A stretch of 64,000 nucleotides of DNA from an uncultured Pelagibacteraceae bacterium (lineage in GTDB: Bacteria > Pseudomonadota > Alphaproteobacteria > Pelagibacterales > AG-422-B15), in contig CACCAS010000001.1 of assembly GCA_902544065.1 (NCBI GenBank), forward strand, positions 215,088 through 279,087, in the 5' to 3' direction. Below the pieces are notes generated by a model. It saw only the letters and a list, made by a program, of their open reading frames with translations. It made no database searches and had not been told where the DNA came from. Positions 18,578 to 29,150 of the stretch are shown here, in pieces (position 1 is the stretch's first letter; each line of letters starts with the position of its first letter). The translations under genes were made by a program, and so were the position numbers.

Positions 18578-20053
18578 ATGAAAAGAAATTTAAATTTTAT
18601 AGAGGCAAGCAGTCTTCTTGAAGCAAATGAAACTACATCCGTTGAACTTACAAAGATTTATCTAGATAATATTAAAGAGGCTGAAGAACTTAATTGTTTT
18701 AATACTATTACTGCAGAGCAAGCTCTAGATGATGCTGAAAAATCAGATCTAAGACGAGAACAGGGAAAGTTAAAAAGCCAGTTTGATGGGATACCCATAG
18801 GAGTCAAAGACTTATTCTGTACCAAGAATATTAAAACAACAGCTTCAAGTAAAATTTTATCAAACTTTGTACCATCATATGATTCTGCTGTTACTCAAAA
18901 GTGCATTGATGCAGGTTTAATCAGCTTAGGCAAATTAAACTGTGATGAGTTTGCAATGGGTTCAACAAATAAAACAAGTTATTATGGTCCCGTCACAAAT
19001 CCATGGAAGTCTAACAAGTCAGATGCAAAACTTGTACCAGGTGGATCTTCTGGAGGATCAGCAGCAGCAGTTGCAGCAGATTTATGCATTGCATCTCTTG
19101 GAACTGATACAGGAGGTTCAATTAGACAGCCAGCTTCATTTACTGGAACAGTCGGATTAAAGCCAACTTATGGAAGAGTTTCAAGGTGGGGCATAATAGC
19201 TTTTGCATCATCACTGGATCAAGCTGGTCCAATAACTAAAACTGTTGAGGACGCGGCTGCATTATTTGAAATTATTGCGGGACACGACCCTAAAGATTCA
19301 ACTTCATCTATAAAAGAAAATGAAAGCTTCTTCGATAATTTAAATAGTTCGGTTAAAGGAATGAAAATTGGTATTCCAAGAGAATTTAAAAGTGACGACC
19401 TTCCTGCAAGCACTCAAAAAGCATGGGATGATTGTAAGAAATTGCTTCAAAACAATGATGCAAAATTGATAGACATTAGTCTCCCTCATACTATGGATGC
19501 ATTGCCAACTTATTATATTATCGCTCCAGCAGAGGCTTCGTCTAATCTTGCAAGATATGATGGCGTAAAATATGGGATTAGAGAAGAAGGTGAAAACCTC
19601 ATTGAAATGTATGAAAAGACGAGATCCGTTGGTTTTGGGGATGAAGTAAAAAGAAGAATATTAATAGGAACTTATGTTTTATCTTCTGGTTACTATGATG
19701 CTTATTACATAAAGGCTCAAAAGATAAGATCATTAATAAAGAATGATTTTAATCAAGCCTTTGAAAAAGTTGATGCAATTTTAACTCCATCAACTCCATC
19801 GACAGCCTTTGAGATTGAAAATGAACCAAATGATCCTGTTCAAACATATTTAAATGATATATTCACAGTTCCTATTAATTTGGCTGGCATACCAGCAATA
19901 TCAATTCCTTTTGCTAACGATGAAAATAATTTGCCAATAGGTCTTCAATTAATTACAAATTCTTTTGAGGAGCAAAAGTTATTAAATATCGCAAAAAATG
20001 TCCAAGATACTGTGAATTATGAATCTGTACCTAAAAATTGGTGGCAAAAATGA
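18578..20053 (+). CDS. gatA: Asp/Glu-tRNA amidotransferase subunit A
   Basis: Glutaminase subunit of the tRNA-dependent amidotransferase, 491 aa. The amidase signature is complete: [11 protein letters not shown] carries the catalytic lysine, and [17 protein letters not shown] and [17 protein letters not shown] carry the cis-Ser and Ser nucleophile. The C-terminus [14 protein letters not shown] is also typical. A TTG at 18566 overlaps gatC, but ATG 18578 gives the normal N-terminus. The TGA stop overlaps the gatB ATG (ATGA), implying translational coupling. Confidence 0.96.
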   Translation: MKRNLNFIEASSLLEANETTSVELTKIYLDNIKEAEELNCFNTITAEQALDDAEKSDLRREQGKLKSQFDGIPIGVKDLFCTKNIKTTASSKILSNFVPSYDSAVTQKCIDAGLISLGKLNCDEFAMGSTNKTSYYGPVTNPWKSNKSDAKLVPGGSSGGSAAAVAADLCIASLGTDTGGSIRQPASFTGTVGLKPTYGRVSRWGIIAFASSLDQAGPITKTVEDAAALFEIIAGHDPKDSTSSIKENESFFDNLNSSVKGMKIGIPREFKSDDLPASTQKAWDDCKKLLQNNDAKLIDISLPHTMDALPTYYIIAPAEASSNLARYDGVKYGIREEGENLIEMYEKTRSVGFGDEVKRRILIGTYVLSSGYYDAYYIKAQKIRSLIKNDFNQAFEKVDAILTPSTPSTAFEIENEPNDPVQTYLNDIFTVPINLAGIPAISIPFANDENNLPIGLQLITNSFEEQKLLNIAKNVQDTVNYESVPKNWWQK

Positions 20054-21480
20054 TTAATGGCTGGGAGTTAGTAATTGGAATTGAAATTCATGCTCAAGTA
20101 AAATCAAAATCTAAATTGTTTTCTTCTTCGTCAACCGAATTTGGTTCAGGCCCAAATAGTCAAGTCAGCCTTGTAGATGCAGCTATGCCAGGTATGTTAC
20201 CAGTTATAAATAAATTTTGTGTTGAGCAGGCTGTGCGTTCAGGAATTGGATTAAATGCCAAAATTAATAATAAATCTATCTTTGATCGAAAAAATTATTT
20301 TTACCAGGATTTGCCTCAAGGATATCAAATATCGCAATTCAAAGATCCCATTGTGGGAAATGGATTTATTGAAATTGAGTCAGAAGGCCAGTCAAAAAAG
20401 ATTGGCATTGAACGCTTGCACCTTGAACAAGATGCAGGAAAAAGTTTACATGATCAAGATCCAAATTTAACCTTTGTGGATTTAAATCGTTCTGGCATTG
20501 CTTTAATGGAAATTGTTTCCATGCCTGACATGAAGTCACCTGACGAGGCAGTAGAATATGTAAAGAAGGTGCGTTCTATATTGCGTTACTTAGACACTTG
20601 TGATGGAAATATGGAGCAAGGTTCATTGAGAGCTGATGTAAACGTATCTGTAAATAAACCAGGGGATGATTTAGGTACAAGGTGTGAGATTAAAAATTTG
20701 AATTCGTTTAAATATATTCATTCAGCAATTATTTATGAAGCAAAAAGACAAATTAAATTAATCGAGTCAGGTGAAAATATTATTCAAGAAACTAGGTTGT
20801 ATAATATCGACTCTGGAGAAACAAGATCAATGCGATCAAAAGAGGACGCGCATGATTATAGATATTTTCCTGACCCAGATTTATTACCCCTTATTCTTGA
20901 GGATGATTGGATTAAAAAAATAAGAAGTTCCATTCCAGAACTGCCTGATCAGAAGAAAGAAAGATTTATTAGAGAATATAGTCTTAGTGAATATGACTCG
21001 AGTGTTATTGTATCTGACAAATCAACAAGTGATTATTATGAAAAGGTTGTTAAAGATCGAAATCCTAAACTTGTTACAACATGGGTAACTAGTGAACTAT
21101 TTTCTGTTTTAAATAAAAAAAACCTATCTATTGATGAGAGTCCTATATCACCTAATCATTTAGGAGAATTAATTGACAATATTGATAGTGGTAAAATTTC
21201 GAGTCGTCAGGCAAAAGACATATTTGAGGAAATGTGCGAGACAGGAGAAAGTGCTAATAATATTATAAATGAAAAAGGATTGTCTCAGATAAGTGATGAA
21301 GGCGAACTAGAAAAATTAGTTGATAATGTTATATCTTCAAATCCAGAAAATGTTGAAAAGTACAAGAATGGAAAAGATAAACTGTTTGGTTTTTTTGTAG
21401 GTGAGGCTATGAAGCTGTCAAAGGGAAAAGCAAATCCAAAAGTTTTAAATGAGCTTTTAAAAAGTAAATTAAATACTTAG
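20050..21480 (+). CDS. gatB: Asp/Glu-tRNA amidotransferase subunit B
   Basis: Subunit that binds the misacylated tRNA and transfers ammonia, 476 aa. It starts [20 protein letters not shown] and has [37 protein letters not shown] and [12 protein letters not shown], all diagnostic. The C-terminal half is the GatB/YqeY helical domain ending [20 protein letters not shown] 20050 was chosen because it makes the ATGA overlap with gatA; a TTG at 20038 would add four residues. tRNA-Ser lies 36 bases downstream. A complete gatCAB suggests indirect Gln- and/or Asn-tRNA synthesis. Confidence 0.96.
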   Translation: MINGWELVIGIEIHAQVKSKSKLFSSSSTEFGSGPNSQVSLVDAAMPGMLPVINKFCVEQAVRSGIGLNAKINNKSIFDRKNYFYQDLPQGYQISQFKDPIVGNGFIEIESEGQSKKIGIERLHLEQDAGKSLHDQDPNLTFVDLNRSGIALMEIVSMPDMKSPDEAVEYVKKVRSILRYLDTCDGNMEQGSLRADVNVSVNKPGDDLGTRCEIKNLNSFKYIHSAIIYEAKRQIKLIESGENIIQETRLYNIDSGETRSMRSKEDAHDYRYFPDPDLLPLILEDDWIKKIRSSIPELPDQKKERFIREYSLSEYDSSVIVSDKSTSDYYEKVVKDRNPKLVTTWVTSELFSVLNKKNLSIDESPISPNHLGELIDNIDSGKISSRQAKDIFEEMCETGESANNIINEKGLSQISDEGELEKLVDNVISSNPENVEKYKNGKDKLFGFFVGEAMKLSKGKANPKVLNELLKSKLNT

Positions 21481-21516
21481 ATTATTTAGAATATTTATAG
21501 TACTAATCTATTTATC

Positions 21517-21610
21517 GGAGAGATGGGTGAGTGGTTGAAACCGGCTCCCTGCTAAGGAGTTGTGCGGGCTTATACCCGTACCGAGGGTTCGAATCCCTCT
21601 CTCTCCGCCA
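21517..21610 (+). tRNA. tRNA-Ser (GCT)
   Basis: A class II tRNA of 91 bases plus an encoded CCA (21608-21610). The acceptor stem GGAGAGA pairs with TCTCTCC, and discriminator G is at 21607. The anticodon loop CTGCTAA reads AGC/AGU serine codons. A long variable arm (TTGTGCGGG...CCCGTA region) and the T-loop GGTTCGAATCC are visible. It is followed ten bases later by the convergent end of the transglycosylase gene. Confidence 0.95.
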
Positions 21611-21619
21611 TATTTTAAT

Positions 21620-23734
21620 TTATATTTGTTTTTTTGTTGGCTTGATAACTGTTTTACCACCTGTGTAGGCTCTATTTAAATTTAAGCTTAGAGTATACTC
21701 AACAGGTAAAAGATCATTCTCAATAAATTCATACACTTGAATATTTTCCATAACTCTTTGCACATAATTTCTTGTTTCTTTAAATGGGATTAATTCTATC
21801 CAGTCTTCGCTTGTAATGTCGTCTTTTCTTGGGTCTCCGTATTTTTTTATCCATCGCGAAACACGAGACTCGCCTGCATTATAGGCAGCAAGCGATAATA
21901 TGTATGAACCATTATAATTAGATAGTAGTTTGTCTAAGTAAGCACTTCCTAAAATTACATTATATTTTGGGTCTTCAGTAAGTTTACTTTTTGTATACTC
22001 CAACTTAAGTCCTTTAGATACTCTCTTAGCAGTGTAAGGCATTAATTGCATCAAGCCCTTAGCACCTGCATAACTGCCTGCCTGTGAATCGAATTGACTT
22101 TCTTGCCTGGTGACAGAGTGTATTAAACTTTGAGGTGGAAATATAATTTTATCAAATTTAGGTCTTTCAACTTCTGGAAAACTTATTGGGTCAAGAAGAA
22201 CATGATTATAATATAAAATCTTGCCAGCTTGCACTGCAAAATCTTTTCTACCTAACTCGTTTGCAATTCTAACAGACTCCATCGCGGTATTTAAATTTCC
22301 TCGATCAGCTAGATCCCATATAAATTTTTTTACTAGTTTCGATTTATCAAATTCATTTAGCAATGAAATAGCAAGGTAGACACTATTGGATATTTCTTGC
22401 TTTCCAGATGAAGTTTTCTCTTTACTGGTCAGTTTGGGAGAAAATAAAATCTTATTATTCAGTTTTGATGCTGCAAGCTGGCCATAAAAAGTTAAGCTAT
22501 ATTTCGAAGCTTTTAAATATTCTTTTTGAGCATCATCAGTTTTACCCAATGCATCCAGAGAGTTACCCATCCAATAAGCAGCTCTTGCTTTTGAAATTGG
22601 TCTAGAAGATACATCCCAAATTTCTTTGAAATGTAGATATGCAGATTCGGGGTTTTCTAAAAATGTTAAACTTATCCAGCCCGCCATCCATTCTGCTTCA
22701 GCTATATCTTTATTTTCTTTTAGACCATGGTTTATGGACAACTTGTAAGCTGTATTATACTCATGTCTATCGATGAGTTTTCTTATCAAGAAGTTTTTCT
22801 TTTCCCAAAATTTATCCGGCCTGACTAATTTACTTGAATCATTATTGTTAATTTCTAATAAGAGATTCAATGCACTATCGTATTTTCTTTTTTTAATTCT
22901 CCAATGTATCCTGTCATAAACAAGTCCTGGATCAGATTTTAATTGATCTGGCACTCTTTTGATCAAATCATCCACTCCTCCAGCAAAAGAAATTAAACCA
23001 ATTCGTGCCTCAAATAATTTTTGATAATCTTTATTTACATACTTAATAAGTCTTGATGCAGTTCTATATTTGCCATTCCAAAGAAGCTGCTCGATTCTTT
23101 TTTTATGATGATTTTCTTCTAAAATCGTTTTAAAGTTTTTTAATATTTGAGACTGTTCTTTTCTTGAGAAGCTCCCATCAGTATAACCTTGAATAATATA
23201 TTTTTTCCCTTTTTTAATTTCTCCGTTATTCAATAGAGCGTTTCCATAATAAATATTTCCCCAACCAGTCTTGGGTTCAGTTATTTTAAAATAGTTTATT
23301 ATTAATTGATGATTTTCTTTGAATGATATTTTTGACTCGCTTTTAATTTTTATTTTTTCAATTTCGGGCCAATCATTATTTTGATCAATGTAATCTAGAT
23401 AATTAGTAAAAGTAAGATTATAAGCTCCGTTATAATATTTTAGCCATTCAAGTGTATCCCTTGCTGTTTCATTTTTAATATTACTTTGTATTCCTATAAC
23501 ACGATCCCACTTATAAGCATCAGCTTTATCAAGCGCCAACTTAAATAATTCAACATCTTTATTGCTAAGAAGTTGAGATAATTCAGGCTGAGTAGGTCTT
23601 TTAGTGGGATAGGAAAAGTTGACTGACTGATAATTAATAAAGCCTATATCTCTTTTTTGTGGAAATATTTCAGCATTGGCAAATGAAAGGCTAAAAAAAA
23701 AGAATGATAATAGTAAAATAAAGTTTTTTTTCAC
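21620..23734 (-). CDS. slt: Soluble lytic murein transglycosylase (Slt-type)
   Basis: Cleaves peptidoglycan glycan strands with 1,6-anhydro product formation, in the periplasm. The 704-aa protein starts with a signal peptide (KKNFILLLSFFFFSLSFANA). A long alpha-helical, tetratricopeptide-like superhelix follows, up to about residue 530. The C-terminal SLT domain has catalytic E545 in HSVTRQESQFDSQAGS, then GAKGLMQLMPYTAK and SLAAYNAGESRVSRW. The start codon is GTG at 23734. In many alphaproteobacteria this gene stands divergent to dapA, as here. Confidence 0.93.
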   Translation of the reverse strand: MKKNFILLLSFFFFSLSFANAEIFPQKRDIGFINYQSVNFSYPTKRPTQPELSQLLSNKDVELFKLALDKADAYKWDRVIGIQSNIKNETARDTLEWLKYYNGAYNLTFTNYLDYIDQNNDWPEIEKIKIKSESKISFKENHQLIINYFKITEPKTGWGNIYYGNALLNNGEIKKGKKYIIQGYTDGSFSRKEQSQILKNFKTILEENHHKKRIEQLLWNGKYRTASRLIKYVNKDYQKLFEARIGLISFAGGVDDLIKRVPDQLKSDPGLVYDRIHWRIKKRKYDSALNLLLEINNNDSSKLVRPDKFWEKKNFLIRKLIDRHEYNTAYKLSINHGLKENKDIAEAEWMAGWISLTFLENPESAYLHFKEIWDVSSRPISKARAAYWMGNSLDALGKTDDAQKEYLKASKYSLTFYGQLAASKLNNKILFSPKLTSKEKTSSGKQEISNSVYLAISLLNEFDKSKLVKKFIWDLADRGNLNTAMESVRIANELGRKDFAVQAGKILYYNHVLLDPISFPEVERPKFDKIIFPPQSLIHSVTRQESQFDSQAGSYAGAKGLMQLMPYTAKRVSKGLKLEYTKSKLTEDPKYNVILGSAYLDKLLSNYNGSYILSLAAYNAGESRVSRWIKKYGDPRKDDITSEDWIELIPFKETRNYVQRVMENIQVYEFIENDLLPVEYTLSLNLNRAYTGGKTVIKPTKKQI

Positions 23735-23814
23735 AAGAATAAGATTTTTGTTTTGAAGGCGAGTATATTTATGATTTATGTTTTTTTAAATAATTAAAAG
23801 TGTTAAAGTAAAAT
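23735..23814. promoter_or_regulatory. Divergent promoter region between slt and dapA
   Basis: Eighty A/T-rich bases lie between two divergent start codons, so they should hold promoters for both the transglycosylase and the long dapA-led run. No -35/-10 pair stands out enough to assign, and no riboswitch-like structure is seen before dapA. Confidence 0.4.
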
Positions 23815-24687
23815 ATGTTCAAAGGTGCTCATACTGCATTAATTACTCCTTTTAAAGGAGGTCAAATAGACGAAGAGTCATTTAGATCATTTATTGACTT
23901 TCAAATTTCTGAGGGAATACATGGACTTGTTCCTGTTGGTACGACGGGAGAATCGCCTACGCTCAGTCATGAAGAGCATAAACTCGCTGTTGAGCTGTGT
24001 GTGCAACAAGCAGATAAAAGAGTTCCAATAATTGCTGGAACAGGATCAAATAATACAGAAGAAGCAATTGATTTAACGCGACATGCAGAAAGCGCGGGAG
24101 CGGATGCCGCTCTCGTTGTAACACCTTATTACAATAAGCCGACTCAAAAAGGCTTATACAGTCATTTTGAGGCCATTAGCAAAAGCACAAAGTTACCTAT
24201 TATAATTTATAATATTCCAGGTAGATCAATTGTTGATATGTCTACTGAAACAATGAAGAGTTTATTTATGATTGAAAATATAGTTGGAGTTAAAGATGCT
24301 ACTTCAAATATACCTAGAGTGTATGAATCTAAAACTGTTATAGGTGAAAACTTCAATCAACTTACCGGAGATGATGCCACAACGCTTGCTTTTATGACTT
24401 ATGGTGGACATGGATCAATATCGGTCACATCAAACATTGCTCCTAAATTATGTTCCCGATTTATGCAACTTTGTCTGAGTAAAGACTTTGCAGAAGCGGC
24501 AAAGATAAATGATAAATTGATGCCTCTTCATCATGCTCTGTTTGTTGAGTCGAGCCCTGGACCAGTAAAATATGCGGCATCTAAATTAGGTCTTTGTGGT
24601 GAAGAGATACGGCTACCTCTTACTTTAATTTCTGATGAGACAAAAGTCTTAGTTGATAAAGCATTAAAACACGCTTCGTTGATATAA
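23815..24687 (+). CDS. dapA: 4-hydroxy-tetrahydrodipicolinate synthase
   Basis: Condenses pyruvate with aspartate semialdehyde, the first committed step to diaminopimelate and lysine. The 290-aa TIM barrel has [14 protein letters not shown] (substrate threonines), [31 protein letters not shown] with the catalytic tyrosine, and VGVKDAT with the Schiff-base lysine near residue 160. smpB begins three bases after the stop, the conserved dapA-smpB pair of alphaproteobacteria. No lysine riboswitch is evident upstream. Confidence 0.96.
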   Translation: MFKGAHTALITPFKGGQIDEESFRSFIDFQISEGIHGLVPVGTTGESPTLSHEEHKLAVELCVQQADKRVPIIAGTGSNNTEEAIDLTRHAESAGADAALVVTPYYNKPTQKGLYSHFEAISKSTKLPIIIYNIPGRSIVDMSTETMKSLFMIENIVGVKDATSNIPRVYESKTVIGENFNQLTGDDATTLAFMTYGGHGSISVTSNIAPKLCSRFMQLCLSKDFAEAAKINDKLMPLHHALFVESSPGPVKYAASKLGLCGEEIRLPLTLISDETKVLVDKALKHASLI

Positions 24688-24689
24688 TC

Positions 24690-25124
24690 TTGCAAATAGC
24701 AGTCCAAAATAGAAAAGCTAGATACAATTACTCTTTCATTGAATTATTTGAGGCTGGCATTCAATTGCAAGGAAGCGAAATTAAATCACTTCGTAATGGC
24801 CGAGTTGAAATCGCTGAATCATACGCGCGTGAGGAAGATAACGAAATATTTTTAATTAACTCTCATTTTTCAAAGTATTCAAATGCATCATACTTAAATC
24901 ATATAGAGAATCGTCCTAGAAAATTATTATTAAATAGAAAAGAAATTCAAAAAATAATTGGCAAGTTAAATAAAGAATCTCTAACTTTAGTGCCTCTTAA
25001 AATTTATTTTAACAAAAAGGGTATCGCAAAACTTGAAATTGCTTTAGCAAAAGGAAAAAAAATACATGATAAAAGGGATGCTAAGAAAAGAAAAGATTGG
25101 GTCAGAGAAAGAAAAAAATTATAA
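24690..25124 (+). CDS. smpB: SsrA-binding protein SmpB
   Basis: Binds tmRNA and delivers it to stalled ribosomes, 144 aa. Visible family features are [24 protein letters not shown] at the start of the OB fold (given here as its two ends, [10 protein letters not shown] and GIQLQGSE), [14 protein letters not shown], and the basic tail [16 protein letters not shown] that mimics an anticodon stem. The start is TTG at 24690, three bases after dapA; the first ATG would remove the core, so TTG is required. folK overlaps the stop by one base (TAATG). The tmRNA gene ssrA is not in the window. Confidence 0.93.
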   Translation: MQIAVQNRKARYNYSFIELFEAGIQLQGSEIKSLRNGRVEIAESYAREEDNEIFLINSHFSKYSNASYLNHIENRPRKLLLNRKEIQKIIGKLNKESLTLVPLKIYFNKKGIAKLEIALAKGKKIHDKRDAKKRKDWVRERKKL

Positions 25125-25642
25125 TGATTTATATAATTGGTTTAGGTTCTAATATTCCATCAAAGTATGGTGATAAACTCCAGACATTAAAGTTTGCAAT
25201 GTTAGAATTAGAAAAAAATAATATAAAAATATTAAAAAAATCATATTTATATTCATCTGTACCTCAGAATTTCTTATCTGCTGCAGATAATTTTATTAAT
25301 GCGGCTATCATGGTTGAAACCATTCAGAAGCCACTAATTTTACTAAATTGTCTAAAGAAGATTGAGCGAATGACAGGCCGAAATGCTTACAGGCAAAATA
25401 CATCAAGAACGTGTGATTTAGACATATTAATGGCAAAACCATTAATTAATTTCTTTATTAAAGACCATATAAATTATTTAGAAATCCCACATCCTAAATT
25501 AATAGAGAGAGATTTTGTATTAAGGCCAATGAGCGATATATGTCCTAACTGGGTGTACGTTAAAAAAAACAGTACAATTATGAGTCTTGCAAAAAGCTTA
25601 GGATCTAGCAGTAAGCTATATAAGCTCAAGGAATATCTTTAA
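25124..25642 (+). CDS. folK: 2-amino-4-hydroxy-6-hydroxymethyldihydropteridine diphosphokinase
   Basis: Transfers pyrophosphate from ATP to the pterin precursor of folate, 172 aa. It begins [19 protein letters not shown], has the HPPK signature around RTCDLDILMA and ends the core with IPHPKLIERDFVLRPMSDI. ATG 25124 overlaps the smpB stop as TAATG, so I prefer it to the earlier in-frame start at 25097. It takes the place between smpB and spoT where many alphaproteobacteria carry rpoZ. Confidence 0.93.
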   Translation: MIYIIGLGSNIPSKYGDKLQTLKFAMLELEKNNIKILKKSYLYSSVPQNFLSAADNFINAAIMVETIQKPLILLNCLKKIERMTGRNAYRQNTSRTCDLDILMAKPLINFFIKDHINYLEIPHPKLIERDFVLRPMSDICPNWVYVKKNSTIMSLAKSLGSSSKLYKLKEYL

Positions 25643-25697
25643 TCGGGGAATTATTTAATACTTCACTTCATGAATAATGTATGATTAAAAGTGCATT

Positions 25698-27827
25698 ATG
25701 AGCAAAATCGAACTGCTAAATAGATCTAAAAAAAGTAGTTTTGGCTTGAATTCAAAGCTAATCGAGGAGGCTTATCAATTTGCTCTTGAATCGCATAAAA
25801 GCCAAAAAAGATATTCAGGCGATCCATATATTTCTCACCCAGTAGCAGTAGCTGATATTTTGTTAAATTTAAAATTAGATACATCAACTATAATCACAGG
25901 CTTATTGCATGATACTTTAGAAGATACTCTCGCAACTGAGCGTGAAATTAAAGAAAAGTTTGGAGATGAAGTAGCTGTTTTAGTAAATGGTGTGACAAAG
26001 CTATCAAAAATTGAAACTTATACTGAAAATAAATTTCAGGCTGAAAATTTTCGAAAACTTATTTTAGCAATGTCAAAAGATATAAGAGTATTGCTCGTAA
26101 AGTTAGCAGATCGTTTGCACAACATGAGAACTATCCAATTTATTCCTCAGGAAAAAAGAAGACACAGAATAGCATCTGAAACACTTGAAATCTATGCTCC
26201 ATTAGCTGGAAGATTAGGCATGCACGAATTTAAGGATGAGTTGGAAGATTTATCATTTCAAATTTTAAACCCATCAGCTTATTCATCTCTATCAACTCGT
26301 ATAGAGTATCTAAAGAAAGATAAATCAAATCTTACCGATAAGATCAAATCACGAATTGGAGAATTATTAAGCAAAAACCAAATTGGCTATGAAATAATTG
26401 GACGCGAAAAAAAGTTATACTCTGTTTGGAATAAGATGCAAAATAAACAAATCGCCTTTAGGCAACTTTCAGATATTTTTGCCTTCAGAATTGTTACCAA
26501 AAGCATTGATGATTGCTATCGAATTTTGGGAATAATACATAATCGCTGGTCTGCGGTCCCTGGTTCCTTTAAAGACTATATTTCTACACCTAAAATAAAT
26601 AATTATCAGTCAATTCATTCAACAATTGTAGGTCCAGAAAGACAACGTGTTGAGTTGCAAATTAGATCTACAGAAATGGATGTTGTAGCTGATAAAGGCA
26701 TCGCTGCGCATTGGAGTTATAAAGAAAATTATAACCTAATTGATAATTCCTCATCAGACCCTGTAAATGTGACTTGGCTGAGAGATCTAGTCGAAATACT
26801 CGATAGTGGCGGATCATCTGAGGAGTTAATGGAAGCAACTAAATTAGAAATGTTTCAAGATCAGGTATTTTGTTTCACGCCAAAAGGAGATCTAATTCAT
26901 CTTCCTTCAAATTCAAATTCAATTGATTTTGCATATGCATTGCATTCAGAAATTGGGAATAGGTGTGTGGGATGTAAGATTAATGGTAAACCAAAGCCAT
27001 TATATACAAAATTACAAAATGGTGATGAAATTGAAATTTTAACATCTAAAAATCCATCTCCATCAGAAACCTGGGAAAATATTGTTACGACTGCAAAAGC
27101 TCAATCATCAATAAAAAGATTTTTTAAAAAACAGGAAAAAGATGAGTTTGTTACTTTAGGAATGAAAATCTTACAAAAAATTTTAAAAAAGGATGCAGAT
27201 ATATCTATTGCAGAGCTGGAGGGTTATTCAAAGAAATTCAATAGAAAAAACCCCGACGATTTTTTAATATCCATTGGAAAGGGCAATATTAGACCCAGAG
27301 AACTTAAAAAGATAAAATCAAAATCACGTCTATCATTTTTCTCCCGATATAGAAAAACGAATTCACTAGATAAAACTCCCCTCGAAATAAGTGATTTTCA
27401 ACCAGGTGTAGCAATTCATTTTGCTGAGTGTTGTTTCCCGTTACCACATGAAAATATTATAGGAATTACATCTGAAGACTCAGGTATTTTTATTCATTCA
27501 AATCAATGCAATGCAATTGATAAAGAATATAAAAAAGAAGATTGGATTTCAGCATCCTGGAAAGACGTTGATCCAAAGCAATTTTTTTCTTCTAGAATTA
27601 AAGTTTCTGTGAAAAACGAACCAGGGTCACTTGGAACTCTCGCTACTATTGTTGGAACTGAAAAAGGAAATATTACTCATTTAAATATATCAGAAAAGGG
27701 TGAAGACTTTTTTGATATGATTTTTGTAATTGACGTACATGACTTAGTACATCTTGATAAAATAATAAATGTTCTTGCTGAAGTAGAGAATGTGAGTTCA
27801 GTAAATAGATTGTTGCTAGAACTATGA
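25698..27827 (+). CDS. spoT: Bifunctional (p)ppGpp synthetase/hydrolase (Rsh/SpoT)
   Basis: Makes and degrades the stringent-response alarmone, 709 aa. The HD hydrolase domain (residues 30-180) has SHPVAVADILL and GLLHDTLEDT, all metal ligands present. The synthetase domain (about 230-345) has GREKKLYSVWNKM and YISTPKINNYQSIHST, so both activities look intact. A TGS domain begins VFCFTPKGDLIHLP near residue 392. The last 75 residues are an ACT domain starting RIKVSVKNEPGSLGTLA. Its stop overlaps pyrE (ATGA). It is the only Rsh protein in the window. Confidence 0.95.
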   Translation: MSKIELLNRSKKSSFGLNSKLIEEAYQFALESHKSQKRYSGDPYISHPVAVADILLNLKLDTSTIITGLLHDTLEDTLATEREIKEKFGDEVAVLVNGVTKLSKIETYTENKFQAENFRKLILAMSKDIRVLLVKLADRLHNMRTIQFIPQEKRRHRIASETLEIYAPLAGRLGMHEFKDELEDLSFQILNPSAYSSLSTRIEYLKKDKSNLTDKIKSRIGELLSKNQIGYEIIGREKKLYSVWNKMQNKQIAFRQLSDIFAFRIVTKSIDDCYRILGIIHNRWSAVPGSFKDYISTPKINNYQSIHSTIVGPERQRVELQIRSTEMDVVADKGIAAHWSYKENYNLIDNSSSDPVNVTWLRDLVEILDSGGSSEELMEATKLEMFQDQVFCFTPKGDLIHLPSNSNSIDFAYALHSEIGNRCVGCKINGKPKPLYTKLQNGDEIEILTSKNPSPSETWENIVTTAKAQSSIKRFFKKQEKDEFVTLGMKILQKILKKDADISIAELEGYSKKFNRKNPDDFLISIGKGNIRPRELKKIKSKSRLSFFSRYRKTNSLDKTPLEISDFQPGVAIHFAECCFPLPHENIIGITSEDSGIFIHSNQCNAIDKEYKKEDWISASWKDVDPKQFFSSRIKVSVKNEPGSLGTLATIVGTEKGNITHLNISEKGEDFFDMIFVIDVHDLVHLDKIINVLAEVENVSSVNRLLLEL

Positions 27828-28408
27828 AAAATGAAAAAGAAATAATTAGTTTTTTTGAAAAGTCTGGAGCTCTACAACATGGTCACTTTATTCTTTCTTC
27901 AGGAAAAAGATCTAAAATGTATTTTCAATGTTCAAAGCTATTTGTGAACCCCAACGATGGCCTAACTGTTTGTGAGGAACTTAAAAATAAAATTCTCAAA
28001 AAGATAGAAACTAAAATTGATTGTATAGTTTCACCTGCTTTAGGAGGGGTTTTAGTCGGATATCAACTTGCCCAAACTTTAGGGTGTGATTTCATATTCT
28101 ATGAGCGGTCTGAAAATGAATTTGAATTAAGAAGGGGTTTTGATTTAAAAAAAGGAAGCAATATCTTATTCGTTGAAGATGTAATAACTACTGGCAAATC
28201 AACGAAAGAGTGTCTTGATAAAATAAATTTACTGGAAGTAAACTTAAAAGGAATAGCATCAATAGTTGACAGAACTACAGAAGAAGTATTTGAAAATTTT
28301 GATATTATATCATTGTTAAAGCTTGATATCCCAATATTCGAACCCGAAAACCTTCCTAAAGAACTAGCCAATATTCCAGCAATTAAACCAGGAAGCAGAG
28401 AATTTTGA
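27824..28408 (+). CDS. pyrE: Orotate phosphoribosyltransferase
   Basis: Adds phosphoribose to orotate to make OMP in pyrimidine synthesis. The 194-aa protein begins with GALQHGHFILSSGKRSKMYFQ, written here as GALQHGHFILSS, and has SPALGGVLVGYQLA and the PRPP loop VLFVEDVITTGKST in the form ILFVEDVITTGKS near residue 120. It is coupled to spoT by a four-base overlap and followed by pdxJ after four bases. pyrF is not in the window. Confidence 0.93.
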   Translation: MKNEKEIISFFEKSGALQHGHFILSSGKRSKMYFQCSKLFVNPNDGLTVCEELKNKILKKIETKIDCIVSPALGGVLVGYQLAQTLGCDFIFYERSENEFELRRGFDLKKGSNILFVEDVITTGKSTKECLDKINLLEVNLKGIASIVDRTTEEVFENFDIISLLKLDIPIFEPENLPKELANIPAIKPGSREF

Positions 28409-28412
28409 TATT

Positions 28413-29150
28413 ATGAATTTGCCAAGGTTAGGAGTAAACATCGATCATGTTGCTACTTTAAGAAATGCAAGGGGAGAGAATTATCCAAGTCCTGTTAAAG
28501 CTGCAAAAATATGTGAGGAATTTGGCGCCGATGGCATTACAGCTCATCTTCGCGAGGATAGAAGGCATATAAAAGATGAAGATATTTTCGAACTTAAAGC
28601 AAATATATCATTGCCATTAAACTTTGAAATGGCCCCAACACTAGAAATGCTTGACATAGCATTAAAAGTAAAGCCAAACGCATGTTGTATTGTTCCTGAG
28701 AAGCGAGAAGAAGTAACCACAGAGGGTGGCATCGACGTTAAAAAAAATCATAATTTACTTCATACTATTATTCCAAAACTAAAACGGAGCGGTATAAAAG
28801 TGTCTTTGTTTATTGACGCTGATGAAGAGCAAATTATTGCATCAAAAGACATTCAAGCCGATATTGTAGAAATTCATGCAGGAGAGTATTGTAGAAAAAT
28901 AGAAAATTCTCAAGATTTTGAAGATAATTTAGAAAGAATAAAAAAGGCCTCTCAATTAGCTGACAATTTAGGATTAGAAGTACATATAGGTCATGGGATT
29001 ACTTTTGACTCAATAGTTGAATTGGCAAAAATACCTGAAGTAAAGGAATTTAATATTGGCCATTTTATAATAGCTGAAGCTATATTTTCTGGATTAGGGG
29101 AAACTGTTAGTAAACTAAAAGTTCTTATAAAAGAAAATAGAGGCTCATAA
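28413..29150 (+). CDS. pdxJ: Pyridoxine 5'-phosphate synthase
   Basis: Closes the pyridine ring from 1-deoxyxylulose 5-phosphate and aminoacetone phosphate, giving pyridoxine 5'-phosphate. The 245-aa TIM barrel starts LPRLGVNIDHVATLRNARG and contains HLREDRRHIKDED, NFEMAPTLEML and LEVHIGHGITFDSI, all family motifs. acpS starts at the next base after its stop. The pair pdxJ-acpS before lepB is a conserved alphaproteobacterial and gammaproteobacterial arrangement. Confidence 0.96.
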   Translation: MNLPRLGVNIDHVATLRNARGENYPSPVKAAKICEEFGADGITAHLREDRRHIKDEDIFELKANISLPLNFEMAPTLEMLDIALKVKPNACCIVPEKREEVTTEGGIDVKKNHNLLHTIIPKLKRSGIKVSLFIDADEEQIIASKDIQADIVEIHAGEYCRKIENSQDFEDNLERIKKASQLADNLGLEVHIGHGITFDSIVELAKIPEVKEFNIGHFIIAEAIFSGLGETVSKLKVLIKENRGS

